Source: Bradyrhizobium sp. 149 | GTDB lineage: Bacteria > Pseudomonadota > Alphaproteobacteria > Rhizobiales > Xanthobacteraceae | NCBI RefSeq assembly: GCF_023073915.1 | Contig: NZ_JADPKK010000022.1 | Span: forward strand, 62,001 to 126,000 | DNA: 64,000 bases | Direction: 5' to 3' | Shown here: positions 44,745-53,098 of the stretch, piece after piece | How positions within the stretch are numbered: position 1 is the stretch's first letter | Layout: the number at the start of each line of letters is the position of its first letter | The notes under the pieces: generated by a model | The model's input: only the letters and a program-made list of their open reading frames with translations | The model's database searches: none | Told to the model about the DNA's origin: nothing | Position numbers and translations under genes: made by a program

Positions 44745-44868
44745 TGAACCACGCGCCGGCGAGACGGATCGATTGCCGCGTCCCTCAATAGCGGAATTCG
44801 GCGCCGCGCGGTTCAGGAATTTGGGGCGTCGTGAATGATCGTGACGAGAGCGGCAGCGGTGCTCTGCC

Positions 44869-45006
44869 CCCTCACCCTGAGGAGCCTGCACAGCAGGCGT
44901 CTCGAAGGGCCAAGCCCGGATTTAGAGCCGGGTCTGCATGGTTCTCGCGGCGATGCGAAGCATCGTCCGCTACGCGCGCAAGTGCGCGCTCCTCACCATG
45001 AGGAGA
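44869..45006. repeat. Dispersed repeat (CCTCACCCTGAGGAG family)
   Basis: The left end reads CCTCACCCTGAGGAGCCTGC and the right end GCTCCTCACCATGAGGAG. Between them lie short hairpins (CCCGGATTTAGAGCCGGG, GCGATGCGAAGCATCGTCCGC, GCGCGCAAGTGCGCGC). It fills most of the space between the TauE gene and the PodJ-like gene stop. No other copy is in the window. Confidence 0.7.
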
Positions 45007-45012
45007 GAGAGT

Positions 45013-48000
45013 CTAGTGTACCGCTGACGCGGCGCGCTTGCTCGCAACCGGCTTTGGCGCGGGCTTTGCGTTTGCCTGCGGCGCGCTATCCCAGCCGCCG
45101 GCGGGCGTCACGACATTGACGGCGTCGTCGGGCTGCGGCTCGGCGCTGAAGGTCTGGATCGCGAGCTTGGCAGCGGCGAGCGATTGCGGGTCGAGCCGCT
45201 TGGCGACGTCGTCGCGCTTGCCGGCCGCATCGGCGTCACCCTGGGCGGCTGCGAGGGTGAACCATTTGTAGGACTCGGCGAGGTTCTGTTCGACACCGAT
45301 GCCGCGGGCATAGAGGATGCCGAGGTTGAACTGGCTGTCGGCGACACCGCGATCGGCGGCCTTCCGGAACCACTGCGCCGCGCTCTTGTAGTTGGCGCCG
45401 CGTCCGCCGCCGTCGGCGTCGAGCACCGCGAGATTGTGCATCGCCTTGGCGTTGCCGCGCTCGGCCGCCTGGGTGTAGTAGCGGCGGGCGATGTCGGCGT
45501 CCTTCTTCACGCCAAGACCCTTCTCGTAGAGTGTCCCGAGGCGGAAGGTCGCGGGCACTACGCCGGCCTGGGCCGCGCGGTCGTACCATTTGGCGGCTTC
45601 GTCGTAATTCGCAGCCACGCCCTTGCCCTCGGCAAAGCGCACGCCGATCTCGTAGGCCGCGGCCGCATCGCCCTTCATCGCGGCATTGCGCAAGCTCGGG
45701 CCGCCGATGGCGTCAGGCAGTTTTTCGCTCGGCGGCACCTGCACCATCGCGAGTTTCCCGCGGCTCGTGCCCGACAGCGCGCCGGTGATGTCGCTGGAGG
45801 CCGCTGGCGGGGCTGCGGCAGGCGCCGGCGGAATTTCGACCGAAGCTGACGGCGCCGGCGCGGCATTGTTCTGGGATTGACGCCCGATTGGCGTCGGCGA
45901 GGTCATCGACGGGGTGACTTGCTCGGGCGTGGCGGGCTTGTTCTCGATCGGCGGCGGGGCCTGCGGCGCGGGTGCGGGCGACGAATTCTCCATCGCCTGC
46001 GGCGACGGCGACGGGCTGCCGCCATCGAGCAGGTTCATCGCCATCTTGAAGGTGCCGAGCACGATCACGACCACGCTTGCGCCGACCAGCAGCGAGCGGA
46101 TCTTCGAGGTGATGGTCGAACCGCCATCCCTACCGTTGTCCTTGCCCTTGTCCTTGGACCGATCGGCTCCAGCCTTGGCGCCGCGGGCCGGCTTTTCCGG
46201 CTGTGCGGCGGCGGCCTGGGCCGCGCGGCGCGCGGCAGCGATGAAGCTCGACGACGACACCGGCTCCTTCGGCGCGGCCGGGATCTCGCTGATTGCGCTT
46301 TCGGACGCAGCAATGCGCTCCGACGGCGTGGCGGCGCGGGCACCCGGCCGGGTGCCCGGCTCGAGCGGATGATCCGGCGGCAGTTCGGGCGCAAGCGCGG
46401 CGCGTGCGGGCGCCGCATGCGGCTCCAGGATTTCGCTGATCGCGCGCGGCGGAAAGGGCGGCGCCATCGGCATCGGCGGCGGCGCGGTCGCTGCGGCGGC
46501 GTGGAATTCGCGCGGCGCGGCGACGAAGGCAGCTTGCGCTGCCTGCGCGGCGGCGGGATTGGGCAGTTCCGGCTTGGGGTCGTAGTTCGGCGGCTGTTGC
46601 TGCGGCCGCGGCTCGCGCGCCATCGGCGCGGGCTCCATCGGTGCGGCCATCGGCATGGGCATGTGCTGCGGCGCAGCGGCCGGCGGCGCGGTGCGCACAT
46701 TGCGCAGATCGCCTTCGATCATCGAGAGACGATCGACGACGTGGCCAAGTGCGTTGTGGACGGCCTCCAGCGAATCCTGGGTGGTCCGGTTGGTCTCGGC
46801 CTGGCTGAAGCGGATGTCGGAGAGCTCGCGCTTGACGATATCCACCATGCCGGAGTCGGCAGGCGGCGCGGAATTGCGGCTCTCGGCCAGCGCGGCATAG
46901 GTCGCCTGCTGCCGCTCCAGATGCCGCAGGATGTCGTGCAATCCGTCCTCGACGCGGCTCAAATTACCGTTGCGCGGATCGGAGGCGGCCTCGATCCGCT
47001 CCAGCAGATACGAGACCCGCTGTTCAAGATGCGCAAAGGTCGACGCCGAGTCACTGCCGACCTGCATGCGGTCGAAACGGTCGGACAGGGCGCGGATCGC
47101 GCTTTCGAGATGCTCGGTGTTTTCGGATGGCTGAGGCCGTTCGCGCGTTTCCAGCGCGGCGGTAAGCGCCGCGATGCGCTGCTCCAGCACCGCAAAACCG
47201 TCACCGGAGCCGGACGAGCGGGTGACCTGGTCGACCTTGGACGACAGCAGCTGCACGTCGTCCGAGAGCCGCGCCAGCGCTTCGTTGGAGGCGACGTTGG
47301 AGACGATGCCGCGCAGCGCCGAGATCGCGCCTTCGAGCTGGCGGACCGTCGAGGGATCGTCATTGGCGCGCAGGATCAGATCGAGCTTGGCGCCGAGATT
47401 GCGGATCGCCTCGTCATAGCCGGTGAGCTGTTCGGCCGGCGTCAGCGTGCGGAGCACCTGCTTGATTTCGGACAGCGCGTGCTCGATGCCGGACAGGACC
47501 TGACCGTCGGTGCCGTTGGAACGGGTCTCGTCGATGCGCCGATGCAGCGAGCGGATCTCGTTCTCGATCGATTCGATCGCGCGGCGCGGCATCGCCTCGG
47601 TGATGGCGTTGCGGATCTCCGCAAGCTCGCTGCGGAAAGTGTTGATCGCCTGCTCGGTATTGTCAGGGCGCTGGAGCGATTCGATCTGGCTCGTGATCTT
47701 GAGCAGATGGCGCTCGAGCGCGGAGAAGTCCGGCCCCGGCTGCGGTGGCGGCGGAGCGTAGGCAGGCGCGGGCGGCGCCATTGCGGGCGCGAAATGAGCT
47801 GCCGCAGGCGTGATCGAGGGTGCTGCGCGCGGCGGCATCTGCCTCGGCGCAAAGCCGTCGAGCTCGCCTTGGCGCGCGGTGATCTCGGCGACCGCGACGT
47901 CGAACGAAGCGGGGCTCAGAGGCGGTGAGTTGCGATAGACCTGCGCTGCTGCGCGCTCGACCGCATCGGCCTGGCGCTGGCGCGTCTCAACGGGTGCCTG

Positions 48001-48459
48001 CCGCGGTGCTGGAGCCTGCTGCGGCTTTGAGATTTGCGACAGCCGGGCATCGAGCCGCGAAATCGCGTCGTTCAGCTGGCGCGCAACGCCCTGCTCGCGC
48101 GAGACGTCTGGCCGCGAAGCGTCCTGGCGCGAAGTGTCTTGTCGCGAAGTGTCCTGCCGCGAAATGTCTTGTCGCGAAATGTCCTGGCGCGGCGCGGGCT
48201 TTGAAATCCGTTCGATCTGCTGGGTGATGGCGTCGAGCCGCTGGTGGATGTCGGCGACTTCGCGGCTTTCCTGACTCGGTAGGTTCAGGGCCTGCGGACG
48301 CTGGTCGTAAGGTCGGTGAAAATTCGGCGGGGCAGTCTCGCCGAGCGTGGAGTTCAGCCAATCGTTGAGTGACATGCCGGCGCGGCGCGCAGCAGCTTCG
48401 GCCCGCTCCCGGACGGATGGATCGATGCCGTCAACACTCCACGATACGCGCGAATTCAT
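45013..48459 (-). CDS. PodJ-like polar organiser protein with SEL1 repeats
   Basis: A 1148-residue protein. The N-terminus VSWSVDGIDPSVRERAEAAARRAGMSLNDWLNSTL is typical of PodJ-like localisation factors. A pentapeptide-repeat stretch (SRQD units, about 92-117), a long coiled-coil region (about 240-600) and a Pro/Ala-rich part follow. One transmembrane helix (SLLVGASVVVIVLGTFKMAMNLL, about 787-810) and a periplasmic tail with four SEL1 repeats (about 940-1095, such as GVRFAEGKGVAANYDEAAKWY) complete it. PodJ organises the cell pole in Caulobacter. The ATG at 48459 is used. Confidence 0.87.
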   Translation of the reverse strand: MNSRVSWSVDGIDPSVRERAEAAARRAGMSLNDWLNSTLGETAPPNFHRPYDQRPQALNLPSQESREVADIHQRLDAITQQIERISKPAPRQDISRQDISRQDTSRQDTSRQDASRPDVSREQGVARQLNDAISRLDARLSQISKPQQAPAPRQAPVETRQRQADAVERAAAQVYRNSPPLSPASFDVAVAEITARQGELDGFAPRQMPPRAAPSITPAAAHFAPAMAPPAPAYAPPPPQPGPDFSALERHLLKITSQIESLQRPDNTEQAINTFRSELAEIRNAITEAMPRRAIESIENEIRSLHRRIDETRSNGTDGQVLSGIEHALSEIKQVLRTLTPAEQLTGYDEAIRNLGAKLDLILRANDDPSTVRQLEGAISALRGIVSNVASNEALARLSDDVQLLSSKVDQVTRSSGSGDGFAVLEQRIAALTAALETRERPQPSENTEHLESAIRALSDRFDRMQVGSDSASTFAHLEQRVSYLLERIEAASDPRNGNLSRVEDGLHDILRHLERQQATYAALAESRNSAPPADSGMVDIVKRELSDIRFSQAETNRTTQDSLEAVHNALGHVVDRLSMIEGDLRNVRTAPPAAAPQHMPMPMAAPMEPAPMAREPRPQQQPPNYDPKPELPNPAAAQAAQAAFVAAPREFHAAAATAPPPMPMAPPFPPRAISEILEPHAAPARAALAPELPPDHPLEPGTRPGARAATPSERIAASESAISEIPAAPKEPVSSSSFIAAARRAAQAAAAQPEKPARGAKAGADRSKDKGKDNGRDGGSTITSKIRSLLVGASVVVIVLGTFKMAMNLLDGGSPSPSPQAMENSSPAPAPQAPPPIENKPATPEQVTPSMTSPTPIGRQSQNNAAPAPSASVEIPPAPAAAPPAASSDITGALSGTSRGKLAMVQVPPSEKLPDAIGGPSLRNAAMKGDAAAAYEIGVRFAEGKGVAANYDEAAKWYDRAAQAGVVPATFRLGTLYEKGLGVKKDADIARRYYTQAAERGNAKAMHNLAVLDADGGGRGANYKSAAQWFRKAADRGVADSQFNLGILYARGIGVEQNLAESYKWFTLAAAQGDADAAGKRDDVAKRLDPQSLAAAKLAIQTFSAEPQPDDAVNVVTPAGGWDSAPQANAKPAPKPVASKRAASAVH
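48098..48187. repeat. 15-bp tandem repeat inside the PodJ-like gene
   Basis: Six units of CGCGAAGTGTCCTGN run head to tail; the first is degenerate. Each encodes S-R-Q-D-x on the minus strand. Multiples of three keep the frame, so copy number could vary without harm to the downstream protein. Confidence 0.85.
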
Positions 48460-48660
48460 GACTCTGTCCGGTTCCGACTCCGGCGCCCCACCCGGCGCCT
48501 CCAGTCTTCCCTCGCGTGCCGGTTGCAAAGACAATCGGATTTGGCGCGGGTCGTCTGCCTCGAAAACCGACTTTTGTCTGTTACGGTAAATAACGGGTTA
48601 AGGAACTCGTTGACGGGGTCTTAAAGTTGGGCGGCGGAAACGGGGGGGCGGCACCCACCG

Positions 48661-48766
48661 CTGTCATGCTCCGCGAAGGCGGGGCATCAAGTACGCCGCA
48701 GCCTCTCGATTCCAGCCGCGCAGCCGCTGGAATACTGGATCGCCCGATCAAGTCGGGCGATGACAG
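48661..48766. repeat. Palindromic intergenic repeat (TGTCAT family), copy 2
   Basis: CTGTCATGCTCCGCGAAGGC begins the element and GATGACAG ends it, with CGCCCGATC...GTCGGGCG and CAGCCGCTGG arms inside. It lies in the 335-base gap between the PodJ-like gene start and the PadR gene stop. The remainder of that gap contains nothing else I can name. Confidence 0.8.
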
Positions 48767-48794
48767 GGGAGTGCATAGCGAAGGCTGAGCGCCC

Positions 48795-49385
48795 TCATCC
48801 CTTCCCCTCGCGCTTGCCGTCCTCCAGCGGCACCACCGTGGCCTTGCCGTTCGTCGCCGAGAGCGCGGCAAGCGTCTCTTCGCAGAAATCGGCCACCATC
48901 TGCTCGTGGCGGGCGCCGAGGCGGAGCAGGAGTAAATTACCGAGGTCGAGCACGCCCGACGCCGTCCCTTCCGGAAAGCGCTTCTTCAGGATGCGTTCGT
49001 AATTCTCGTGTCGATCGCGGTGGTGCTCGAGCCGGGCCATCAGGTCGGCGCGCATGGGCTCGATGTCGATGCTGTCGAGCGCATGCAGCCTTACCAGCAG
49101 ATCGTCCTTGATCGAGGGCGGCGTGCTTGGCCGCGCGGCCCAGTGCCGCAGCGCTGTTCGGCCCTCCGGAGTCAGCGTATAGATGAGCTTATTGGGTTTG
49201 CCTGACTGCACGACCTCGCGGCCCTGGATGTAGCCGCGGTCGCGCAGCTTCGAGAGCTCGCGGTAGATTTGCTGGTGGTCGGCCTTCCAGAAGAAGCCAA
49301 TCGAGGAGTCGAATGTCTTGGCGAGCTCGTAGCCCGTCATCGGACGTTCCGTCAGGCATGCGAGGATTGCGTCGCCTAGCGCCAT
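48795..49385 (-). CDS. PadR family transcriptional regulator
   Basis: A 196-residue PadR regulator. The winged helix MALGDAILACLTERPMTGYELAKTF, FWKADHQQIYRELSKLRDRGYI and YTLTPEGRTALRHW are characteristic, and a C-terminal helical dimerisation domain (about 90-196) is of the PadR-s1/Vir type. It is divergent from the beta-oxidation operon. Two perfect inverted repeats in the gap, one inside the putative promoter, make it the likely repressor of that operon. Confidence 0.9.
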   Translation of the reverse strand: MALGDAILACLTERPMTGYELAKTFDSSIGFFWKADHQQIYRELSKLRDRGYIQGREVVQSGKPNKLIYTLTPEGRTALRHWAARPSTPPSIKDDLLVRLHALDSIDIEPMRADLMARLEHHRDRHENYERILKKRFPEGTASGVLDLGNLLLLRLGARHEQMVADFCEETLAALSATNGKATVVPLEDGKREGKG

Positions 49386-49421
49386 GATCGGCCCTCCTGT
49401 TCTCGACCTTAACCAATTTGC

Positions 49422-49450
49422 TTGACTTTATGCGCATCGGCGCATATGCG
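49422..49450 (+). promoter_or_regulatory. Putative sigma-70 promoter of the beta-oxidation operon
   Basis: TTGACT (49422-49427) and TATGCG (49445-49450) are separated by 17 bases. A palindrome TATGCGC-ATCG-GCGCATA (49429-49446) fills the spacer, which would let a bound regulator block RNA polymerase. Confidence 0.55.
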
Positions 49451-49464
49451 TCAATGTGCATATG
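49429..49464. promoter_or_regulatory. Two overlapping inverted repeats, candidate PadR operators
   Basis: The first is TATGCGC-N4-GCGCATA (49429-49446). The second is CATATGC-N8-GCATATG (49443-49464). Both have perfect 7-base arms. They lie between the divergent PadR gene and the SnoaL-like gene. Confidence 0.6.
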
Positions 49465-49587
49465 AGGTGACCCAAGAACGAGGGCCAACACCGCCCCGAA
49501 AACCCCAACAGGAACAGCGTCTTCGCTACTGTGCATGGGGTTGTTTTCGCGTTTTGCCCAAAACGGCCTTTAGGGAGGCACCCGAGA

Positions 49588-49974
49588 ATGACCGGCCTCG
49601 ATTCCTGGTACGGCTACATGAAGTCGCATGACCGGGCAGCGCTCTGGGATCTCCTGCATCCCGACGCCGTCTTCGAAAGCCCCGTCGTGCACGCGCCGCA
49701 GCGCGGCCGTGACATCACCTTCAAATATCTCGCCAGCGCCGAGAAGGTGCTCGGCGGTCCCGGCTTCAGCTATGTCGACGAGTGGAAGAGTGAGCGCGGC
49801 GCCGTGCTCGAATTCAAGACCACGATCGACGGCATCGAGATCAACGGCGTCGACATCATCAGCTTCGACAGCGAGGGACGCATCACGCATTTCAAGGTGA
49901 TGGTGCGGCCGCTCAAGGCGATCAACATGCTGCATCGCCTGATGGCGGAACAGCTGGCCGCCGCTCAATCATAA
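49588..49974 (+). CDS. SnoaL-like/NTF2-fold protein, first gene of the beta-oxidation operon
   Basis: A 128-residue NTF2-fold protein: LDSWYGYMKSHDRAALWDLLHPDAVFESPVVHAPQRGRDITFKYL, then GVDIISFDSEGRITHFKVMVRPLKAIN. The ATG at 49588 follows GGGAGGCACCCG. It begins the operon that continues with acyl-CoA dehydrogenase 38 bases downstream. Its own activity is unknown; a dehydratase/isomerase-like or ligand-binding role is possible. It is 30% or so unlike the SnoaL-like gene at 18587 and not a recent copy. Confidence 0.82.
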   Translation: MTGLDSWYGYMKSHDRAALWDLLHPDAVFESPVVHAPQRGRDITFKYLASAEKVLGGPGFSYVDEWKSERGAVLEFKTTIDGIEINGVDIISFDSEGRITHFKVMVRPLKAINMLHRLMAEQLAAAQS

Positions 49975-50012
49975 GCCAACATCATCACTTCAAGGCCTGC
50001 CGGGAGACCACC

Positions 50013-51803
50013 ATGCCGATCTACAAAGCCCCCGTCGAAGACGTGAACTTCCTGCTCAACGACGTCTTCCAGATCGACCGCTATGACAATCTGGCCGGCT
50101 TCTCCGATGCGTCGAGCGACGTGCGCGAGGCGATTCTGGGCGAAGCTGCCAAGCTTGCCGAAGAGGTGCTGCAGCCGCTCAATCGCGTGGGCGATCTCGA
50201 GGGCTGCAAGCGCGCCGATGACGGCAGCGTCACCACGCCGACGGGCTTCAAGGAAGCGTTCAAGCAGGTCGCCGAGGGCGGCTGGCTCGGCCTGTCGGCC
50301 CCGACCGAGTTCGGCGGCCAGGGTCTGCCGGTGACGCTGAGCCAGGCGGTCAACGAATTCCAGATCTCCGCCAACATGGCGTTCTCGATGTATGGCGGCC
50401 TTACCATGGGCGCGACTGCGGCGCTGATCGTCCACGGCACGCCGGAGCAGAAGCAGACCTACGTGCCGAAGATGGTGGCGGGCGAGTGGACCGGCACCAT
50501 GAACCTGACCGAGCCGCATTGCGGCACCGACCTCGGCATGCTCCGCACCAAGGCGGTGCGGCAGGCCGACGGCAGCTTCAAGATCACGGGCACCAAGATC
50601 TTCATTTCGGCCGGCGAGCATGACCTCGCCCCCAACATCATCCACCTCGTGCTTGCCCGCATCGAGGGCGCGCCCGCCGGCATCAAGGGCGTGTCGCTGT
50701 TCGTGGTGCCGAAATTCATGGTCAACGCCGATGGTTCCGTCGGCGCACGCAACGGCGTGGTTTGCGGCTCGATCGAGCACAAGATGGGCATCCACGGCAA
50801 TTCCACCTGCGTGATGAACTACGACAACGCCGTCGGCTGGCTGATCGGCGAAGAGAACAAGGGCATGCAGGGCATGTTCGTGATGATGAACGAGGCCCGC
50901 CTCGGCGTCGCCGTGCAGGGGCTCGCGCAGTCCGAGGTCGCCTATCAGAACGCGGTCGCCTATGCCCGGGATCGCATCCAGGGCCGTTCGCTCACCGGTG
51001 CCAAGGCGCCGGACAAGCCGGCCGATCCGATCATCGTCCATCCCGACGTGCGCCGCACGCTGCTGTCGATCCGCGCCTTCAACGAGGCCGCGCGCGCCTT
51101 CGTGATGTGGACCGCGCTGAAGAGCGACGTCGCCCATCGCTCCGAGGATCCCAAGGACCGCCAGGCCGCCGACGATCACATGGGCCTGATGACGCCGGTG
51201 CTGAAGGGCTTCCTCACCGATTACGGCTTCGCCAACGCGGTGCAGGCGCAGCAGATGTATGGCGGCCACGGCTACATCGCCGAGCAGGGCATGGAGCAGT
51301 TCGTGCGGGATGCCCGCATCGCCATGATCTACGAAGGCGCCAACGGCATCCAGGCGCTCGACCTCGTCGGCCGCAAGCTGCCGCGCGACGGCGGCCGCGC
51401 CATCATGGCGTTCTTCGGCGAGGTGATGGCCTTCGCCAAGGAGAACGGCGGCGACGAGGCGATGAAGCCCTTCATCACTCCGCTGTCGGCTTCGTTCGGC
51501 CATCTCCAGCAGGCCACCACCTGGCTGATGCAGAACGCGATGGCGAAGCCCGACAATGCCGGTGCCGCCGCGACCGATTACCTGAATCTCTTCGGCTTCG
51601 TCGCGCTCGGCTACATGTGGGCGAAGATGGCGAAGGTGACCCAGGTGAAGATTGCCGAGAGCGGGGCGACGCCCTATCTCTCGACCAAGCTCGTCACCGG
51701 CCGCTTCTTCATGGAGCGGATGCTGCCGGAGACCGCCGCCAATCTCGCGCGCATCCAGGCCGGCTGCGCCACCATCATGGAATTGCCGGCGGAAGCGTTC
51801 TGA
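50013..51803 (+). CDS. Acyl-CoA dehydrogenase
   Basis: A 596-residue FAD enzyme that introduces the first double bond in fatty acyl-CoA oxidation. The long form has an extra N-terminal extension and a C-terminal domain (about 460-596). Flavin and substrate motifs include MNLTEPHCGTDLGMLRTKAV, ITGTKIFISAGEHDLAPN and MYGGHGYIAEQGMEQFVRDARIAMIYEGANGIQALDLVGRKL, where the Glu is the catalytic base. It is followed 69 bases later by thiolase. Fatty-acid chain length preference cannot be read. Confidence 0.93.
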   Translation: MPIYKAPVEDVNFLLNDVFQIDRYDNLAGFSDASSDVREAILGEAAKLAEEVLQPLNRVGDLEGCKRADDGSVTTPTGFKEAFKQVAEGGWLGLSAPTEFGGQGLPVTLSQAVNEFQISANMAFSMYGGLTMGATAALIVHGTPEQKQTYVPKMVAGEWTGTMNLTEPHCGTDLGMLRTKAVRQADGSFKITGTKIFISAGEHDLAPNIIHLVLARIEGAPAGIKGVSLFVVPKFMVNADGSVGARNGVVCGSIEHKMGIHGNSTCVMNYDNAVGWLIGEENKGMQGMFVMMNEARLGVAVQGLAQSEVAYQNAVAYARDRIQGRSLTGAKAPDKPADPIIVHPDVRRTLLSIRAFNEAARAFVMWTALKSDVAHRSEDPKDRQAADDHMGLMTPVLKGFLTDYGFANAVQAQQMYGGHGYIAEQGMEQFVRDARIAMIYEGANGIQALDLVGRKLPRDGGRAIMAFFGEVMAFAKENGGDEAMKPFITPLSASFGHLQQATTWLMQNAMAKPDNAGAAATDYLNLFGFVALGYMWAKMAKVTQVKIAESGATPYLSTKLVTGRFFMERMLPETAANLARIQAGCATIMELPAEAF

Positions 51804-51872
51804 GGATTTCCGCCCACGAATGATAGCGACCGCGCGGCGGTCCTAACCAATAACTGCAATCAGGAGGCTCCC

Positions 51873-53081
51873 ATGGCAGATGCCTATATTTACGACCACG
51901 TCCGCACCCCGCGTGGCCGCGGCAAGGCGGACGGCGCACTGCACGAAGTCACCGCGCTCGCGCTCGCGACCGTGCCGCTCAAGGCGCTGAAGGACCGCAA
52001 CAACCTGCCGGAAGATTCCGTCGATGACGTCATTCTCGGCGTGGTCGATCCGGTCGGCGAAGCCGGCTCCGATATTGCGCGCTTTGCCGCGCTGAAGGCG
52101 GGCCTCGGCGAAGCCGTGCCAGGCGTGCAGATCAGCCGCTTCTGCGCCTCCGGCCTCGATGCCGTGAATTTTGCCGCAGCCCAGGTGATGAGCGGCCAGC
52201 ACGAGCTCGTGATCGGCGGCGGTGCCGAATCGATGAGCCGCGTCGGCATCGGTGCCTCCGGCGGCGCCTGGCCGATGGACCCGTCCATGGCGGTGCCGGC
52301 CTACTTCATGCCGCAAGGCGTCTCGGCCGATCTGATCGCTACCAAATACGGCTTCTCGCGCGACGACGTCGATGCCTATGCGGTGCAGAGCCAGCAGCGC
52401 GCGGCGAAGTCCTGGGATGAAGGCCGCTTCGACAAGTCGGTCGTCCCGGTGAAGGACATCAACGGCCTCACCATTCTCGCCAAGGACGAGCATATGCGTC
52501 CATCGACGACGATGCAGTCACTGGCGCAGTTGCAGCCGGCGTTCACGATGATGGCGCAGATGGGTGGCTTCGACGGCGTCGCGGTGCAGTCGCATCCGGA
52601 AATCGAACGCGTCAATTACGTGCACCACGCCGGCAATTCGTCGGGCATTGTCGATGGTGCCGGCGCGGTTCTGCTCGGCAGCAAGGAAGCCGGCGGCAAG
52701 TACGGCCTGAAGCCGCGTGCGAGAATCCGCGCTTTCGCCAATATCGGCTCAGAACCCGCGATGATGCTGACCGGCCCGGTCGACGTCACCGAAAAGCTGT
52801 TTGCGCGCTCCGGCATGAAGAAGTCGGACATCGATCTGTTCGAGCTCAACGAGGCCTTCGCCTCCGTGGTGCTGCGCTACATCCAGGCCTTCGACATCGA
52901 CAACGCCAAGATCAACGTCAATGGCGGCGCGATCGCGCTCGGCCATCCGCTGGGGGCGACCGGCGCGATGATCCTCGGTACCGTGCTCGACGAGCTCGAA
53001 CGCACCAACAAGGCGACCGCGCTGGTGACGCTGTGCATCGGCGGCGGCATGGGCACCGCGACCATCATCGAACGCGTCTAA
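51873..53081 (+). CDS. Acetyl-CoA C-acyltransferase (thiolase)
   Basis: A 402-residue thiolase that cleaves 3-ketoacyl-CoA. The nucleophile Cys91 is in ISRFCASGLDAVNFAAAQV, the catalytic His in NVNGGAIALGHPLGATGAM, and the second Cys in LVTLCIGGGMGTATII. A conserved NEAFASVVLRY segment is present. It lies between acyl-CoA dehydrogenase and the bifunctional hydratase/dehydrogenase and completes the beta-oxidation cycle. The start follows AATCAGGAGGCTCCC. Confidence 0.93.
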   Translation: MADAYIYDHVRTPRGRGKADGALHEVTALALATVPLKALKDRNNLPEDSVDDVILGVVDPVGEAGSDIARFAALKAGLGEAVPGVQISRFCASGLDAVNFAAAQVMSGQHELVIGGGAESMSRVGIGASGGAWPMDPSMAVPAYFMPQGVSADLIATKYGFSRDDVDAYAVQSQQRAAKSWDEGRFDKSVVPVKDINGLTILAKDEHMRPSTTMQSLAQLQPAFTMMAQMGGFDGVAVQSHPEIERVNYVHHAGNSSGIVDGAGAVLLGSKEAGGKYGLKPRARIRAFANIGSEPAMMLTGPVDVTEKLFARSGMKKSDIDLFELNEAFASVVLRYIQAFDIDNAKINVNGGAIALGHPLGATGAMILGTVLDELERTNKATALVTLCIGGGMGTATIIERV

Positions 53082-53098
53082 GGCAGGGAGCAACCACC

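Noticed and set aside
45877..47928. A 683-codon frame opposite the PodJ-like gene
   Set aside because: It is composed of low-complexity Arg/Gly/His-rich residues, a typical shadow of a high-GC gene, with no motif.
48098..48187. Possible CRISPR array
   Set aside because: The units are contiguous 15-bp repeats without spacers and lie in a coding frame.
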